A DNA stretch of 64,000 nt, taken from positions 86,566,289 through 86,630,288 of the forward strand of contig OY986436.1 of the NCBI GenBank assembly GCA_963920525.1. The letters are read 5' to 3'. The notes beneath the pieces are model-generated. The model searched no databases. It was not told the DNA's origin and saw only the letters and a list, made by a program, of their open reading frames with translations. This document shows positions 11,721 through 23,196 of the stretch, one piece after another; position 1 is the first letter of the stretch; every line of letters begins with the position of its first letter. The DNA is from Dichetophora obliterata (lineage: Eukaryota > Arthropoda > Insecta > Diptera > Sciomyzidae). Position numbers and translations under genes: made by a program.

Positions 11721-11934
11721 ATTGTGTATTATAAAATTCTGCGCTTATTTTTTTATTGTTTTGTGTAGTAAAAATGTTTGTTGCCGTTCCGTTAAGTGTG
11801 AATTAAATATTATGTTACCTTGTAAGGGGGTTTTAGTCAAAGGCTAAGGTATGCTCAGCGGCTCCAGGGTCAAACAAAAGACCCTCAAACTTTTGCCCAA
11901 AATATATAAGAAGACTTGTTGATTTTAATGCTCG

Positions 11935-12235
11935 GATTTTTTTTTTTTTTTTTCTTTATTGTTAAAGTTTTAGCAGTGTATACAATATTCAAGTAGGTAT
12001 GTATATTTTTCTCTTAGTATAATCATATGAGTAAGTCTTTCTTATTACAATACACAATATTATAGGAATACGAGCGATAAATATACAGTCGTGAGTGAAT
12101 CTGCCGACGCTGGTTCGATGATATTCGATGTTCGGTGAAGTTCGGTGATGTTCGGTGTTATTAGGTGTTCGGTGATGTTCGATGATGTTCGATGTTCGGT
12201 GACTTGGAGAGGTTCGGTGTGACAGCGACTTCAGC
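11935..12235. repeat. Poly-T run and GTTCGGTGAT-type microsatellite
   Basis: A run of about 19 T at 11,938-11,955 is followed at about 12,112-12,225 by irregular tandem copies of GATGTTCGGTG / GATGTTCGATG. The open frame across it on the minus strand (rich in HRTS repeats) is a by-product of the repeat. Confidence 0.75.
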
Positions 12236-12418
12236 AAGACCCGACTACGCTGCATTATCCAATATTTTATATTGTTATATATAATTTTTATCTTTACAAA
12301 TATTTGTGTATGGCGTGAAGCTCCTTGGTATTTATTTTAACGATAGGGTAATAACAATAAAATAATATATAATAGAATTCCTAAGTATACATCTGTACGT
12401 CGGGCTACCGTCTCACAG

Positions 12419-12545
12419 AAGCCGACGTGATTGCCGAAGGAGAATGTTTATTGTGGACTCCCGACCGACCGAAGCCGACGTGATGGCCCAAAAGAGAATT
12501 TTTATTGTGGACGCCCGACCGACCGAAGCCGACGTGATGGTACCA
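12419..12545 (+). repeat. ~57-bp minisatellite, two full units plus a partial
   Basis: AAGCCGACGTGAT recurs at about 12,420, 12,475 and 12,526, each full unit ending in CCCGACCGACCG. The region is GC-rich compared with its surroundings. It is followed by GTGTTTGGCTGTTGG-type short repeats to about 12,612. Open frames on both strands here are repeat-derived. Confidence 0.8.
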
Positions 12546-12744
12546 CTGACGAACTACTGTGTTTGGCTGTTGGTGTGTTTGGTGTTCGACTGTGTGTGTT
12601 TGGCTGTTGGTTAAGTTAAATGTGCACAGTGGTGTAATAGAATAGTGGCGTAGGGAGCGGGTTGCAACGTTGTAACGAATCACCGTTACAACCTTTTCGT
12701 AGCCGTTTTACAGTCGTTTCGTTACGTGCCGTAAGTGGGCAGAG

Positions 12745-12985
12745 ACCCTAATGCGTACTATGCGACCGTGGTTAATTATGTTTTTGACAAGCAGTGTTTC
12801 AATTAAATTTAACAATTTAAAAAATCCATTTATCGATCTAAAATTTTTGTACAGTTTAAAATAATTTTAGAGTGGCAATTTCTTTTTAATACAATTACGC
12901 TATTTACTCGGTTTTTATCCAGGGTGGGTTCGTGGTGGGTTCGTGGTGGCGCTTAGCGTAAACTTATAGCTTAATGCTTTCACTA
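12745..12985 (+). repeat. Dispersed repeat, uninterrupted copy
   Basis: This segment reads ...GCGACCGTGGTTAAT..., then AGCAGTGTTTCAATTAAATTTAACAA, then TTTAAAAAA..., and GGCAATTTCTTTTTAATAC through CGCTTAGCGTAAACTTATAGC. The same blocks occur in the same order at 13,370-13,438 and 16,268-16,445, where they are split by a 2.8-kb insertion. It therefore represents a paralogous empty site. Confidence 0.7.
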
Positions 12986-13204
12986 TATATATGTACTGAA
13001 ATATATATCCTACTTATATGCTGTAGGTAATAAAATACCTACTGTAACATATACCCACTTATTTGCTGTCACAAATATATATCCTACTTTTCCTATCATA
13101 AGCCAATTTTAATAAAAATTTTCAATAATGATAATTAAATTACTTCTTGTACTTAAAATGATATGTAATAAATTGTACTACCTTTTGACTTATGAAATTA
13201 TATT

Positions 13205-13438
13205 GCTAGTCTGTTGTAATTATTAATAGTGGTATTCAATAAACGTCGTATTGGCGATGTAAGCAACGTATGTTCGGTAAGTTTACAGCAGCGTAATTTG
13301 CAATAACAAATTTGTAAGGGAGTAAACGTACGCATGTTACGACACAAAAACGTGGTGTATACAGTACGTATAATGCGTATTATGTGGCCGTGGCTTAATG
13401 TTACTTTTGTCAAGCAGTGTTGCAATTAAATTTAACAA
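13205..13438 (+). repeat. Dispersed repeat, left half of interrupted copy
   Basis: This contains the TAGTGGTATTCAAT...GTATACAGTACG block shared with 11,215-11,400 and the GGCCGTGG...CAATTAAATTTAACA block shared with 12,750-12,815. It ends where the inverted-repeat element starting at 13,439 begins. Confidence 0.7.
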
Positions 13439-15284
13439 AAGAGGTATTCACGATTCAGTGCACTTGGCAGTTCAGTTGAGGACTTATGTACTTTACAAAA
13501 ACAAAATACACGTACGTCAAAAATCTGCACAAGTGCTGTTCTACTGTAGCCTAAAACTTGAGGACTTGAGCAGTTGTGAACTTGTATGCATTGAAAAATT
13601 TTGACAGCTTTGAAAAAGTGATAGTGGTGTGTTCACGGAAGCCTAACTGCACAAGTCCTCAACTGCACAGGCAAGTGCATGAGCGTCCGCAGGATTTGTT
13701 CTAGGGGGGAAAAAGGCATAAAGGAAAATCTAGAATGAACATAAACAAAATGTAACCTATATAATGCTATTTACTCAGATTTTTGGTACTAATTTTGTAA
13801 GCATTATACGCACACTACACCGGTTGGCTCACGCTTTTACACATCTCATTTATTTAGTCTCATTTATTTTAAAGATCGTGTAAAAATCTTTCTCGAATCA
13901 TGTCCGAAAAATTTAAAAATGTTATTAAATTTATTTTAATTTTTGCTAAAGCAAATATTTTTAATAGTTTAATAAATTAAATGGTGTGAGGCCTATATTC
14001 TTAAATGAAATCGCATTAATTCCTATTGAGCCCCAGGGTTTCAACTCTTAAAATAAAAAAAAAAACAAAAATTTCCTAATATTAAACAATACTTTTTTTG
14101 TAGTAAAACTGAAAAAAACAAACTAAATTTTTAGGCCATTTTTTAACTTTGGAAGCCTATAACTCCTAAACCAATTTCGAGCGGACTGAAATTTTTCAGA
14201 TTTGGACTAAGGAGGTTAAAATCCATATCAATCGCAAGTGATATACATCTTGAAATGTTCCCCGCATGCTAAGGAAGATATATTTCACCGGGTCCCACAC
14301 CGCATTGACACCAATCTATTTATTTCTTTTTCCAACATGAATCAGTTCCAGCAGCTTGCACGTTCCTTCACTCGAGTACGGAAACAAAACTTATTATCTG
14401 AATGATTTAAAAAATTTTTTTTTTTTAATTCAAAACTGAATAAATTATTACTAAATAAATAAGTACATATATATAAGATTTGTTTTGGGTTTCATAAATT
14501 TTCTTAACATATTCCAGAACCTCCCTGCAAGGCTTGATTCGAAATCCTGGTTTAATATAAGCACGTGACTCGAATAAGCGCCGCTAAATAACGTGAATTT
14601 TAAGAAGTAAAAAATTGTTTAAAATCGAGTTTCTTATTTACGTTTATTATATTGTATAAAAAAAGTTTTGACTATAATAAATTCTAATGTAAAATCTTTT
14701 GCTAAATATGTTATAAGATTTTTTCAAAAACTATTCCTTGATCCAAAATTGGCCTACTTTATTAAATTTCTTCATTTTTCTTTCGCTTTTGAATTAAAGG
14801 CTTTGCTCTCACCTAGATCGCTGCAAAATTCTTAAATTTAAATGCTGCAGAATTAATTGTCATTTTATTAAGTTTAGGAAAAATTAAAAAAAATCCAAAT
14901 TAAATCATATTTATGATAGAAAAACGAGCCGACTTTTGGGAAAACATTACTTTTTTTATAAAATGTATTTACTTTGTCTTCTACATGTTTACAATGACTT
15001 TCAAACATAAATTTGCATATCGTCAAAGTTTATATCCGTTATTGAATTAAATGTACCTTGCCATCTGTTGCTTTCCTTATTCATTCCTTAACATTCGTCA
15101 ATTTTTCATAGGAATAACTTCGTAATTTTTTTCATCACAAACGTAGTATTTACTAAAAAATTCATTCGTAGGTTGACCGTACTCATTATTCGTAGAAAGT
15201 ACGAAGTTAAGTTGAGTTTAAAAAATTTTCAACCGAAACCGTTCATACTGATTTGTCGAACAATTACCGAATATAAGGAAATGT

Positions 15285-15560
15285 GTGATTGCAAGGTGGC
15301 CGTAGCCTACTGAAAGAGTACGTGGATCATAAGCTAAAGAACCGTGGTTCAAACCCCAGCTGAACAGAAGGTTTTTTTTCGTAACTAGGTATCATTCCTA
15401 AATGTATTCGTAAAATATACATTTATTTTTGTACGAATACGAATAAAATATTCGAAATGTGAACCAAACTACGTCCATTCTACGAATTCTATTCGTGGCT
15501 GAAAATTACGAATAAAATTCGTACAAAAAATTTTTAATTTAAGAATACGTACTGAAAAGT
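15285..15560 (+). mobile_element. tRNA-derived SINE (diverged copy)
   Basis: A pol III A box (TAGCCTACTGA, 15,303-15,313) and B box (GGTTCAAACCC, 15,346-15,356) are correctly spaced. The intervening sequence (AAGCTAAAGAACCG) and the run-out (CAGCTGAACAGAA then poly-T) match the SINE at 30,985. The body (GTACGAATACGAATAAAA-type sequence) differs, so either the families share only the head or this copy is heavily diverged. The 3' limit is uncertain. Confidence 0.6.
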
Positions 15561-15599
15561 GTGAAACAAGAGGAAATGAAATGGTATCGTAACTTATTA

Positions 15600-15802
15600 G
15601 GCCGTGTTCATATTACGCGTTTTTATCGCGATTGAGACACCGCTACCAATTTTTTTTCGCAAACGCGGCTGAAAATGCTGAATATTAAATAAATAAATGT
15701 ATTCAAATACATACAAAATTCAGTATTTTTCAGCCGCTTCCTCGGAAAAAACATTAGAACGGTGTCGCAATTGCGATAAAAACGCGTTATATGAACACGG
15801 CC
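15600..15802. mobile_element. 203-bp MITE with ~43-bp TIRs and TTA duplication
   Basis: The left end GGCCGTGTTCATATTACGCG and the complement of the right end GGCCGTGTTCATATAACGCG continue as inverted repeats for about 43 bp (through GCGACACCG-like sequence). TTA flanks both sides (15,597-15,599 and 15,803-15,805). This is typical of PIF/Harbinger-type MITEs. An inner inverted pair (GCGGCTGAAAA...TTTTCAGCCGC) makes nearly the whole element foldable. Confidence 0.85.
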
Positions 15803-16267
15803 TTACAGCAACGGGTACAACATACTATTTAAAAATTAATGGTTTAGCTCAGCTTTATTTATAAATTAACCTAAAAAATTTCTTTTTAAACTAAATTTCT
15901 AAAAAAAATTCTAAAAAATTTTGATAAACATATCATCATATAAAATAAAACAAGCCTTAGGTTACAAAAAGTTTAAAATTGACTTTTTGACTGATTATAA
16001 TACACCTTATCAAAATACATGTTTTGCAAAATTGTACACTTCTACAACTTAAAACGACGTTTTTATTCACAAAGTTCTCAAAGCCCTAAGATTAAGCGCA
16101 ACTTACGATTTAGAAAGCTTTTTGCTTCTCTCTTAAAATGTTTAAATTTAAAATTACGGCTTTTTTTATTTAATATGAAGATATATAAAATAATTTTACC
16201 GCCTAGGAGGGAAAACGCCACTTGCGGACGCCCATGGGCAAGTGCACTGAGTCGTGAATTCCCCTAA

Positions 16268-16445
16268 TTTAAAAAAATTAAAAATGCACTTACCATTAAT
16301 GGTTCTTAAATTTCTGTAAGGTTTAATAGAATTTTGTGATGGCAATTTCTTTTTAATACAATTACGCGATTTACTCGGTTTTTATTCAGCGTAGGTTCGT
16401 GGAAGCGCTTAGCGTAAACTTATAGCTATACGGTTTTAGTATATA
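16268..16445 (+). repeat. Dispersed repeat, right half of interrupted copy
   Basis: It begins with AATTTAAAAAAA and runs through GGCAATTTCTTTTTAATACA and CGCTTAGCGTAAACTTATAG, the same order as 12,815-12,985. It is separated from its left half (13,205-13,438) by the element at 13,439-16,267. Confidence 0.7.
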
Positions 16446-17865
16446 TAATAAGAAGTATATAACTTGAGTGTTATTAATTTAAGTATTATATAATTATACG
16501 TCTTGTGTTACAACATAATCGAAACTGCTGTATACTTTGTTTTTGCATCTGTTTTTTAATTTTCGTAACTTTATTAGCACAGAAGACTATGATCTTTCTA
16601 AGTTATTTGTTGATGTGTTCAATTTAAGATTAAATAGGAAAACCCGAACTTAAATAATATTTTAAAACCAACTGATTATTCAGTATCTATCTTTTCTTTT
16701 GATCGCTTTTGTTTGTCAGAAAAAACGGTTTAGTGTGTGCTGCTTAGATATGTTTCAGGGATATCAAGTAATCAAAAGAGAAAATTTCACTGAAATTAAA
16801 ATGCCATTATAAAATTTAAAAATTCCAAATTACCGTACGTTTAATAGGATCGTACAAATAAGGATCATACATCGTACAGAGGTGTAAATTACTTTACTCC
16901 CCCACAATAACCGTAACAGTTGGTATCACTGTGGAGCATTGTCTTTTGTGCGCTGAACATGAGCCTAGCCATTAAGACGTTCGATTGTGATGCGCAGGAG
17001 GACATGTTCTCTTTTTTCTCGAGATCTTTTTTTATCATTTTTTAAAATGAAAAGTCCTCTGTTTTTTGTTGAAGACAAAATATAACTATCAATAAAAAAT
17101 GGACTAAAAATGCTCACAAAGCCATTTGCATGAAAAGTATCAACACAGATTTGCAAGTTAATAACTACATGGCAATGCTGAACGCCATCCCTGAACAAGC
17201 GTAACTTAACCCTCCCTGTGACCACTATATTTTTGCATACGTTATGTGTACACTATGACGATTTCGTCCTAGCTATTTTTCACCCCTTTAAATACATTTT
17301 TTTAGCCTACATTTTTTTTAAGGTTTAGTTTTCAGTTTAAATGAAGACGAAAGAAGGTTTAATTAAAAAATATTTGTACAGTATTGCGCAATTACTCTTA
17401 GAACAGTCAAACACGAACATTTTTTAATAAAAAATTTATATATTTGGCCCTAACTTATATTAAGAAAAAATGTTCCAGGGAACTTAACTTGATATATAGA
17501 TCTTGCAAAAAAAACCTGCCCAAATTTGCACAAAATATCTTGTGATTATGTAAAAGCATGGTCCAAAGAATTTAAAAAAATTTGTCAGTTTTGAATTTTT
17601 TTTGAATCCAGAAACTTAAAATTAGTAAGCTCTTTTTTACGTTGCCTTTTTTAACAATAAATTATATTTTCAAAAACGTATTGTGCTTGGAGTTTTTCGA
17701 CGCATGTCAAAAGCAGATACTGTTATTAAAACAAGCTCAAGAAAGCTTTAAGTATGATTCTGAGGAGGATTGATAAGTTATTCACAATTTGATCTCGTTT
17801 GTTACTTCAGTTGAAAAGACTTTATAAAAAAAATTCTAATATGATGATTTATTTGGTCTCATTTA
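16446..17865. other. AT-rich intergenic DNA, no gene recognised
   Basis: No supportable coding or RNA signal. The minus-strand open frame at 16,965-17,225 has no recognisable motif. Confidence 0.4.
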
Positions 17866-18807
17866 GGGGTCGTCCATTAAATACGTTACTGATTTTCCGG
17901 TTTTCCCCCCCCCCTGCTTTACTTTTCGTAGTGCTTTTCAAAACCCCTCCCCCCCATAAAGTAACGAGACATATGAAATTAATTCATTCGAATGATTATA
18001 TATTTTGACTAGCTCTGACAATTTTCACTAGTATAAGTGACTAGTATTACTAGATACATTAAAGGAACAATTGGAAAAAAATCAATAATTAATATCATCT
18101 GTAAAAGCTATTCCATCTGCGATCCAAGATTCGATGCTCTCAATCACTGGGATAGAAGAAGCTGGTAGCTTTGTTGAGGATTCTTCAAAATAGAATTTTT
18201 CATCGGATTCTATGTCGACCCATTCAGGTGAATCCTCATTTCTAACGCAAAGAAATTCAGCTGGTCAATGCTTTCTGAAAATTGATTTATTTAAATAGTA
18301 TTTTTATTCCGATTTATTGTAAACGATATAATACAAACTTATGGCAATTCATAGAAGTTTTAAAAACGAAATACAAGCCGCAGGTAGGACACGACCTTGA
18401 ACCGATTTCTTCTTTCTGAGAAGGACAGTACATGTCATACGGTTTCTCCTTTGATCAAGAACATTCAGGCCTTAACGTCAAAGCCTGTCGCAAAAGCAAA
18501 GACCCAAATTTTTCAGACGTGTGCTGAGATGGTGAAGGAATACCAAAAGGTTCCTGTGTCGAGGGAAAAGGTGGTAGAAGAAATCGTTGAAACAAAAGTT
18601 AACCATCAATTTAGACGATCAAACATAAACATGTAAGGTTAAAAATTTTTGAAATGACTGTGTTATTAATTCGAGGTTTTTCGTCGATTTTTTTAATTTT
18701 TGGTAACGTTACAATATCTAAACACCTCCCCCCTACCGTTACTTATCGTAGTGCATTTAAAAACCCCTCCCCCCCCTAAATTGGTAACGTAGTTTATGGA
18801 CGGCCCC
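17866..18807. mobile_element. PIF/Harbinger-like non-autonomous element, copy 1 (942 bp)
   Basis: The ends are GGGGTCGTCCATTAAATACG and (complement of right end) GGGGCCGTCCATAAACTACG, flanked by TTA on both sides (17,863-17,865; 18,808-18,810). Subterminal C-runs (CCCCTCCCCCC) occur near both ends in inverted arrangement with GTAACG and TTTTCGTAGTGC motifs. The interior matches copy 2 at 46,040-48,884 once the insertion in that copy is removed. An open frame at 18,397-18,636 (shared with copy 2 at 48,508-48,711) encodes KAKTQIFQTCAEMVKEYQKV and has no recognised function. The TWA-type TSD suggests PIF/Harbinger; no transposase is present. Confidence 0.8.
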
Positions 18808-18810
18808 TTA

Positions 18811-19701
18811 CCTGAACCTCAAGTTTGTTTAACTTTTTGAAATAATAAGTATAATATGTTTTTTATTTAAATTGATCTATTTCTTTTATAACAAATGTTT
18901 TTAAAACTAAAAATCTGAAAAAAAGAATATTTTAAAAAAATGTTTATTTAATGTTTTTACTTTGCAATAAATTTAATTGAATTTTAAAAGTCTCTAGCTA
19001 TTTGTCCCCTTTTTTTTGGCAAAAGTTCTCTTATTTTGCCCTATAAGTTAAAAAAATAGCTTAAAAATATACATTTGGTCAGCTTAGACATTTTGTTGAA
19101 TAACAACTTGATGCTACTACTTTGCTTGACTACCTGGCTTGGCACTCGTTTGTCTGTTGTCTTTCAATTCAAAACGTTATTTTTTTTTCTCTTTTGATTC
19201 ATCTCCCCTGAACTTGAGCTAATGATTGACAGATTAAAGTAAAAGAGTAAACAATTTTGTTTTTTCCAACACAGACTAGTCGAACCGGAATAAAAAGGAT
19301 CAGTTAAGAAGCAACTAGTATTAAAAGCGAAAAAGGTGATTGCACGATATTAAGGGAGGGCAAAATTTGGAATTAAAAATTGTATTATCAATGCAAGAGT
19401 TCCAAAATTTGTCTTTTAATCATTTATTTAATAAAATTTAAAGTGAAACACGCCTTGCTAGAACGATTGCAGTAGAAAAGGAGCACGTTAAAAGTTACTG
19501 TTTGATCAAAGAAAGAAGAAGCCTTCATTCGTTCAAGAAAGAAGGCATCATGTGGACATTATATATGACTTTTATAATGGGGAAACATGTTCAATCTGCC
19601 TTCTCAATAAATGAGATTTTAAGGTTCAAATCCGTACTTTTCTTGCGTTCCAGTTCTTTAAAGTACCATCCTTAATTATGAAATTTGATTGCATTCATAT
19701 A
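18811..19701. other. AT-rich intergenic DNA, no gene recognised
   Basis: The stretch contains poly-A/T runs only. No element ends or coding motifs were seen before the mariner TIR at 19,702. Confidence 0.4.
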
Positions 19702-20634
19702 CAGGGTTGCCCATATTCGACGGACCCATCTGGCAACGCCATAACTTTTGACAGAGATGTCAGATCGCTTAATGACATACCGCGTTTGAAGCGTCAGTTC
19801 AAGCAGATTTTTACCATGGAACAATACACGCCACGCGAGCGCTCTGAAAGAGTCTTTGAAATGGCCGAAGATGACGAGGAATTTTGGAACAAAATTATCA
19901 TGTCCGATGAAGCCCATTTCACATTGAATGGGACCGTAAATAAGCAAAATTGCCGTATTTACGCCACTGAGAATCCTCAGGAGATTCAAGAAGTGCCTCT
20001 TCATGACGAAAAAGTCACAGTTTGGTGCGGCGTTAGTGCGAAAACGGTCATTGGGCCGTTTTTCTTCCAAAATGAAAATGGCCATGCTGTTACCATCAAC
20101 CAGGAGCGTTATCGCGACATGATGACCAATTTTGTGATGCCAATTATTCGTCGAAAGCGTATGAGGCAGTTCTGGTTTCAACAAGACGGCGCTCCACCGC
20201 ACACAAGTCGCATAACAATCGATTTTCTGAAGAATTTGTTTCCGGGCCGTTTGATGTCGAAAAGTGGTGATTTGGACTGGCCACCGCGTTCGCCCGATTT
20301 GACGCCGCCTGACTTCTTCTTGTGGGGATAGTTGAAGTCAAAGGTTTACGTTAACAAGCCAAGGACCGTAGAAGATCTCAAGGACAACATTCGTGAAGAA
20401 ATAGCCGCTATTCCGGCCGAAATGTTGGCGAAAACGATGGAAAATGCTGCAAAAAGGGCACAATACGCCATCAACGCCAGAGGCGGCCATTTGAGAGATA
20501 TCATATTCAAAAATTGATGTAAACAAATCTACTTGGAACAAATTAAATGATTAAGATTGCCAACCGCCAAATTTTTATTTTTTTCTTTGATTTTTTTAAA
20601 AAAAACATGGGTCCGTCGAATATGGGCAACCCTG
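19702..20634 (+). mobile_element. Tc1/mariner element, 933 bp, perfect 28-bp TIRs
   Basis: The left terminus at 19,702-19,729 begins CAGGGTTGCCCATATTCGAC. The terminus at 20,607-20,634 is its exact reverse complement over 28 bp. TA dinucleotides flank both ends (19,700-19,701 and 20,635-20,636), as expected for the IS630/Tc1/mariner superfamily. The element encloses a transposase pseudogene with an internal deletion, so it is shorter than a typical autonomous copy. Perfect TIRs in a decayed element suggest it could have been mobilised in trans or inserted recently. Confidence 0.95.
19816..20517 (+). pseudogene. Mariner-type (DD41D-spaced) transposase, deleted and nonsense-mutated
   Basis: The frame starts MEQYTPRERSE, the usual N-terminal opening of these transposases. 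It then jumps directly to VFEMAEDDEEFWNKIIMSDE, so most of the N-terminal helix-turn-helix DNA-binding region (roughly 100 residues in full-length relatives) is missing in frame. The catalytic core is present: D in SDEAHF, D in QQDGAPPH, and the third D in the PPDFFLWG block. I count 41 residues between the second and third D, suggesting a DD41D group rather than DD34D mariner. A TAG stop (20,329-20,331) interrupts LWG-LKSKVYV where relatives usually have Tyr, after which the same frame runs on to 20,517. Two independent lesions make it non-functional. Confidence 0.9.
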
Positions 20635-20636
20635 TA

Positions 20637-21394
20637 AGTAGTTAAAATATCCTAAAATGAGTTGGGTCTGACCAGGTGTTATGACCTGAAGAGGGATTTT
20701 TGTTGTAAGATAAAAGGAAGTAATAAAAGCAAAAAACTGCCATATTGTTTTCCTTTCTTCAATACTTAATTTGTTTTTTAATTGCTAAATCTTGAAAAAC
20801 CAGTGTTTATCAAGTTAATTTTAAATTTTTACAATGTTAAAACCTTGAAAGAGATATGTTAATAATGGCAGAAATTCTCGTCTTTATTAAAATAAGTTGA
20901 ACTTTTCAGGTTTTTTATTGAACTTTTTCAGGTGTGGCCAAACACAAACTCGGCATAAGTAAATGCTTATTTTCATTCATTTAAAGTAATATAACAGAGA
21001 AAAATTACGATGTTCCATATTCGGCACACTGTAGGCCAGTAGCCAGTATTTTGCATAGGGGGAAGGAGGGTATTGATTGCAAAAATTTATTGGTGCCAAT
21101 ATGATATTTTTAGTAAAAATTTTCTTCAAAATTTATTACATTTTAAGTAAATCTTAAATTTTTTCAAATTCACAGTCATCTGCTTTTTGTCGATTATAAA
21201 GCTGAGGCATGGGTGGTGTCGCAGACTGGCGCAGTCGCTCGGGGGGTGTACCAGAGAAAAATTCTTCAAAAATTCTTTGGTCCTGTTTGAGTTTATGACA
21301 ACTGTCGCATCTCAATGAACCACTATACGACGACATTGGAGCAGGTCAGCGTATAACTTTTCATTGACTACACTGCCTGGGTAATGTCTAACGT
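20637..21394. other. AT-rich intergenic DNA, no gene recognised
   Basis: No supportable feature. A small minus-strand open frame at 21,154-21,336 has four Cys/His residues but no recognisable zinc-finger pattern. Confidence 0.4.
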
Positions 21395-21604
21395 ATGGAT
21401 AAAAACACTAGAGCGAAAAATGTGCTCGAAGCGAAATATGAGGGTCAACAACGAAGAGAAATACCACACCACCGATGGATTGAAAAGGCCGGAGAAGCCC
21501 TAACCGCGCAAAATGGAGCGTTTGGCCTATTAAGACGGAAAATCTGTAACTCGGGTTTGACGGCTTGGAATGATTTGAATTTTTGGATTTTAGCTATTGG
21601 GTAG
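21395..21604 (+). pseudogene. LINE C-terminal tail-like fragment, low confidence
   Basis: The open frame NVLEAKYEGQQRREIPHHRW followed by IEKAGEAL resembles the R-R-P-RW-D-V tail found at the end of several LINE pol proteins and associated repeats. The match is short and unanchored by RT. It would be a 5'-truncated LINE end if real. Confidence 0.3.
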
Positions 21605-22200
21605 CATATCTTTCTTACGTATAAAGTTACACGTAAGTTGTTGGTTATGCAAAAAAAGACCGTGTAAATAAAGAGTAAAAAAAGAAATTATTAAATTTCA
21701 TTTCTAAATTAAATAATGAATATGATAATATTATCAATGAAAATGCTTTGAACATACAAGTAATAATAATTTTTCGATTTTAAATTGCGTCCTGCAAAAA
21801 TGTCCTGTTTTTTTGTGAGACGTCCTGTAAATCCTGTAAAATCTTAAAAATTTTGTCAATTTGTTCTTTTTTGGGGAAAAAGATATACATAATATATATT
21901 ATAACAAAAACCAAATTTGAGCTCATGAATTAATACACCAATTATTACATACAGTCCAATGTAAAAACTACTGTATTGAAAATCTGTATATGGCTCTTAT
22001 TAACCTCAACTCATGCCCACCCCTGGCACATGTTAAGGCTAATTTTATTATTTTTGTGGGCTTGATTAACTTAATCAGCACGTGTAGCTTCATCAGATTC
22101 ATTTTAATTCTTAATTTGGTAAATAAAGTGTTAGTTGAAAATTAAATTTGATTGCGTTTAATATTAATAAAATGAAGAAAAAAAAATTTTTCCAAAATAT
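21605..22200. other. AT-rich intergenic DNA, no gene recognised
   Basis: Only low-complexity AT-rich sequence with a short TGTCCTGT-repeat patch (about 21,788-21,842). Confidence 0.4.
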
Positions 22201-22209
22201 AGCATTTTT

Positions 22210-22405
22210 CAATTAAATAAAACCTTTTTCCAATTGAATGAAACCTTTTACCACTTGAATGAAAACTTTTTCAAAATCGATGAAACCTTTCTTCAATTGA
22301 ATGAAACTTTTTTCAAAACCAATGAAACCATTTTCCAATTGAATGAAACTTTTTTCAAAACTAATGAAACCATTTTTCAATTGAATGAAACTTTTTTCTT
22401 TCAAT
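22210..22405. repeat. Left terminal minisatellite of the foldback-like element
   Basis: There are about four to five degenerate ~46-bp units, each with two AATGAAAC motifs separated by TTTTTCAAAA or TTTCAATTG. The array is nearly stop-free on both strands, so the open frames across it (NETFFKTNETIFQL-type repeats) are artefacts of the unit. Confidence 0.85.
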
Positions 22406-23086
22406 TTAAACTTTTTTAAATTTTATTCAAATTTAAAAAATAATTATATTAAACTTAAGCAAATATTTTAAAAATGATGGTTTTTATTAAGAAAAAAAAA
22501 TAACTTAATTGAGCAATTCGCAGTTTATGCTAATAAGGGTTTAATGTGCTAATTCTGAGATGTGCTTTTTTGCTAGTTAATTTTTTGTTTTTTATGTAAA
22601 CACAAGTGAAATCGGTGTGTTAAATGTTGCCACTTTTGTACATGCTCTAAGGCATGCTTTCGTAGAGTGTTATCGTGTTATTTCATGAACAGCTGTTTTA
22701 AGTGAATCAAAAAAGAGTTGGCTGGAATATTAAATTGAATTGTTTAACTTTCAATAGAATCCAAAACATTTGAGCTGCATATTAAAGATTCCAGCGCTGT
22801 TTTGAAACTACGAATTAATACTTTTCACCTAAGTTGTGCTCACAGATGTCAAAAATTAGTACATTTAAATATGAGTATATTAAAACATTACAATGAACTG
22901 TGAATTGCCCAAATGATTTATTTAATGAAGATTTTGACGTTCTATAGCTCGCGGAATTTGCAGAATCATGCCCATTATGTAGTTTGTGCAGTCGTTCCGT
23001 GAAATTTGTTGCACGCTTGTATTAATAACGTCAACGATGCTGTTCTCTGTGAGTAAGGTTGTGGACAGAGTGAACGCCGATTCAGA

Positions 23087-23196
23087 CAGGCAGGCAGACA
23101 GGCGCAGGCAGTAAGATGCAAAGAAATGAGATATAAATAACTTTTGTCTCGCTTGTTCACATAGTTTGCTTGCGCCTGTCTGCCTGCCTGTCCGCA
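23087..23196. repeat. GC-rich hairpin (GACAGGCAGGCAGACAGGCG arms)
   Basis: The arm at 23,087-23,113 and its near-exact reverse complement at 23,167-23,196 enclose about 55 bp. It stands out against the AT-rich background. It may be the tip of an inverted-repeat element or a local inverted duplication. Confidence 0.7.

Larger units (their letters stand above)
13439..16267. mobile_element. 2.8-kb element with inverted ends, content unidentified
   Basis: The left end AGAGGTATTCACGATTCAGTG and the complement of the right end AGGGGAATTCACGACTCAGTG form inverted termini of about 28 bp. A related inverted pair (CAAGTGCATG...GCGTCCGC near 13,672-13,695 and GCGGACGCCCATGGGCAAG near 16,226-16,244) extends this inward. 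Comparison with the uninterrupted repeat at 12,745-12,985 places both boundaries. The interior is AT-rich, holds a SINE-like segment and a 203-bp MITE, and has no recognisable transposase, so the element is non-autonomous or decayed. A target duplication longer than two bases could not be established. Confidence 0.55.

Noticed and set aside
11989..12683. Repeat-rich open frames (HRTS repeats and Arg/Gly-rich frames)
   Set aside because: Derived from the GTTCGGTGAT microsatellite and the 57-bp minisatellite, open on both strands.
18397..18636. Host gene in the PIF-like element
   Set aside because: The frame recurs in copy 2 at 48,508-48,711, with no recognised domain; it belongs to the repeat and may not be translated at all.
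22213..22419. Open frames on both strands with repeats such as NETFFKTNETIFQL
   Set aside because: They are by-products of the 46-bp minisatellite unit, which lacks stops in several frames; no start context or flanking gene.
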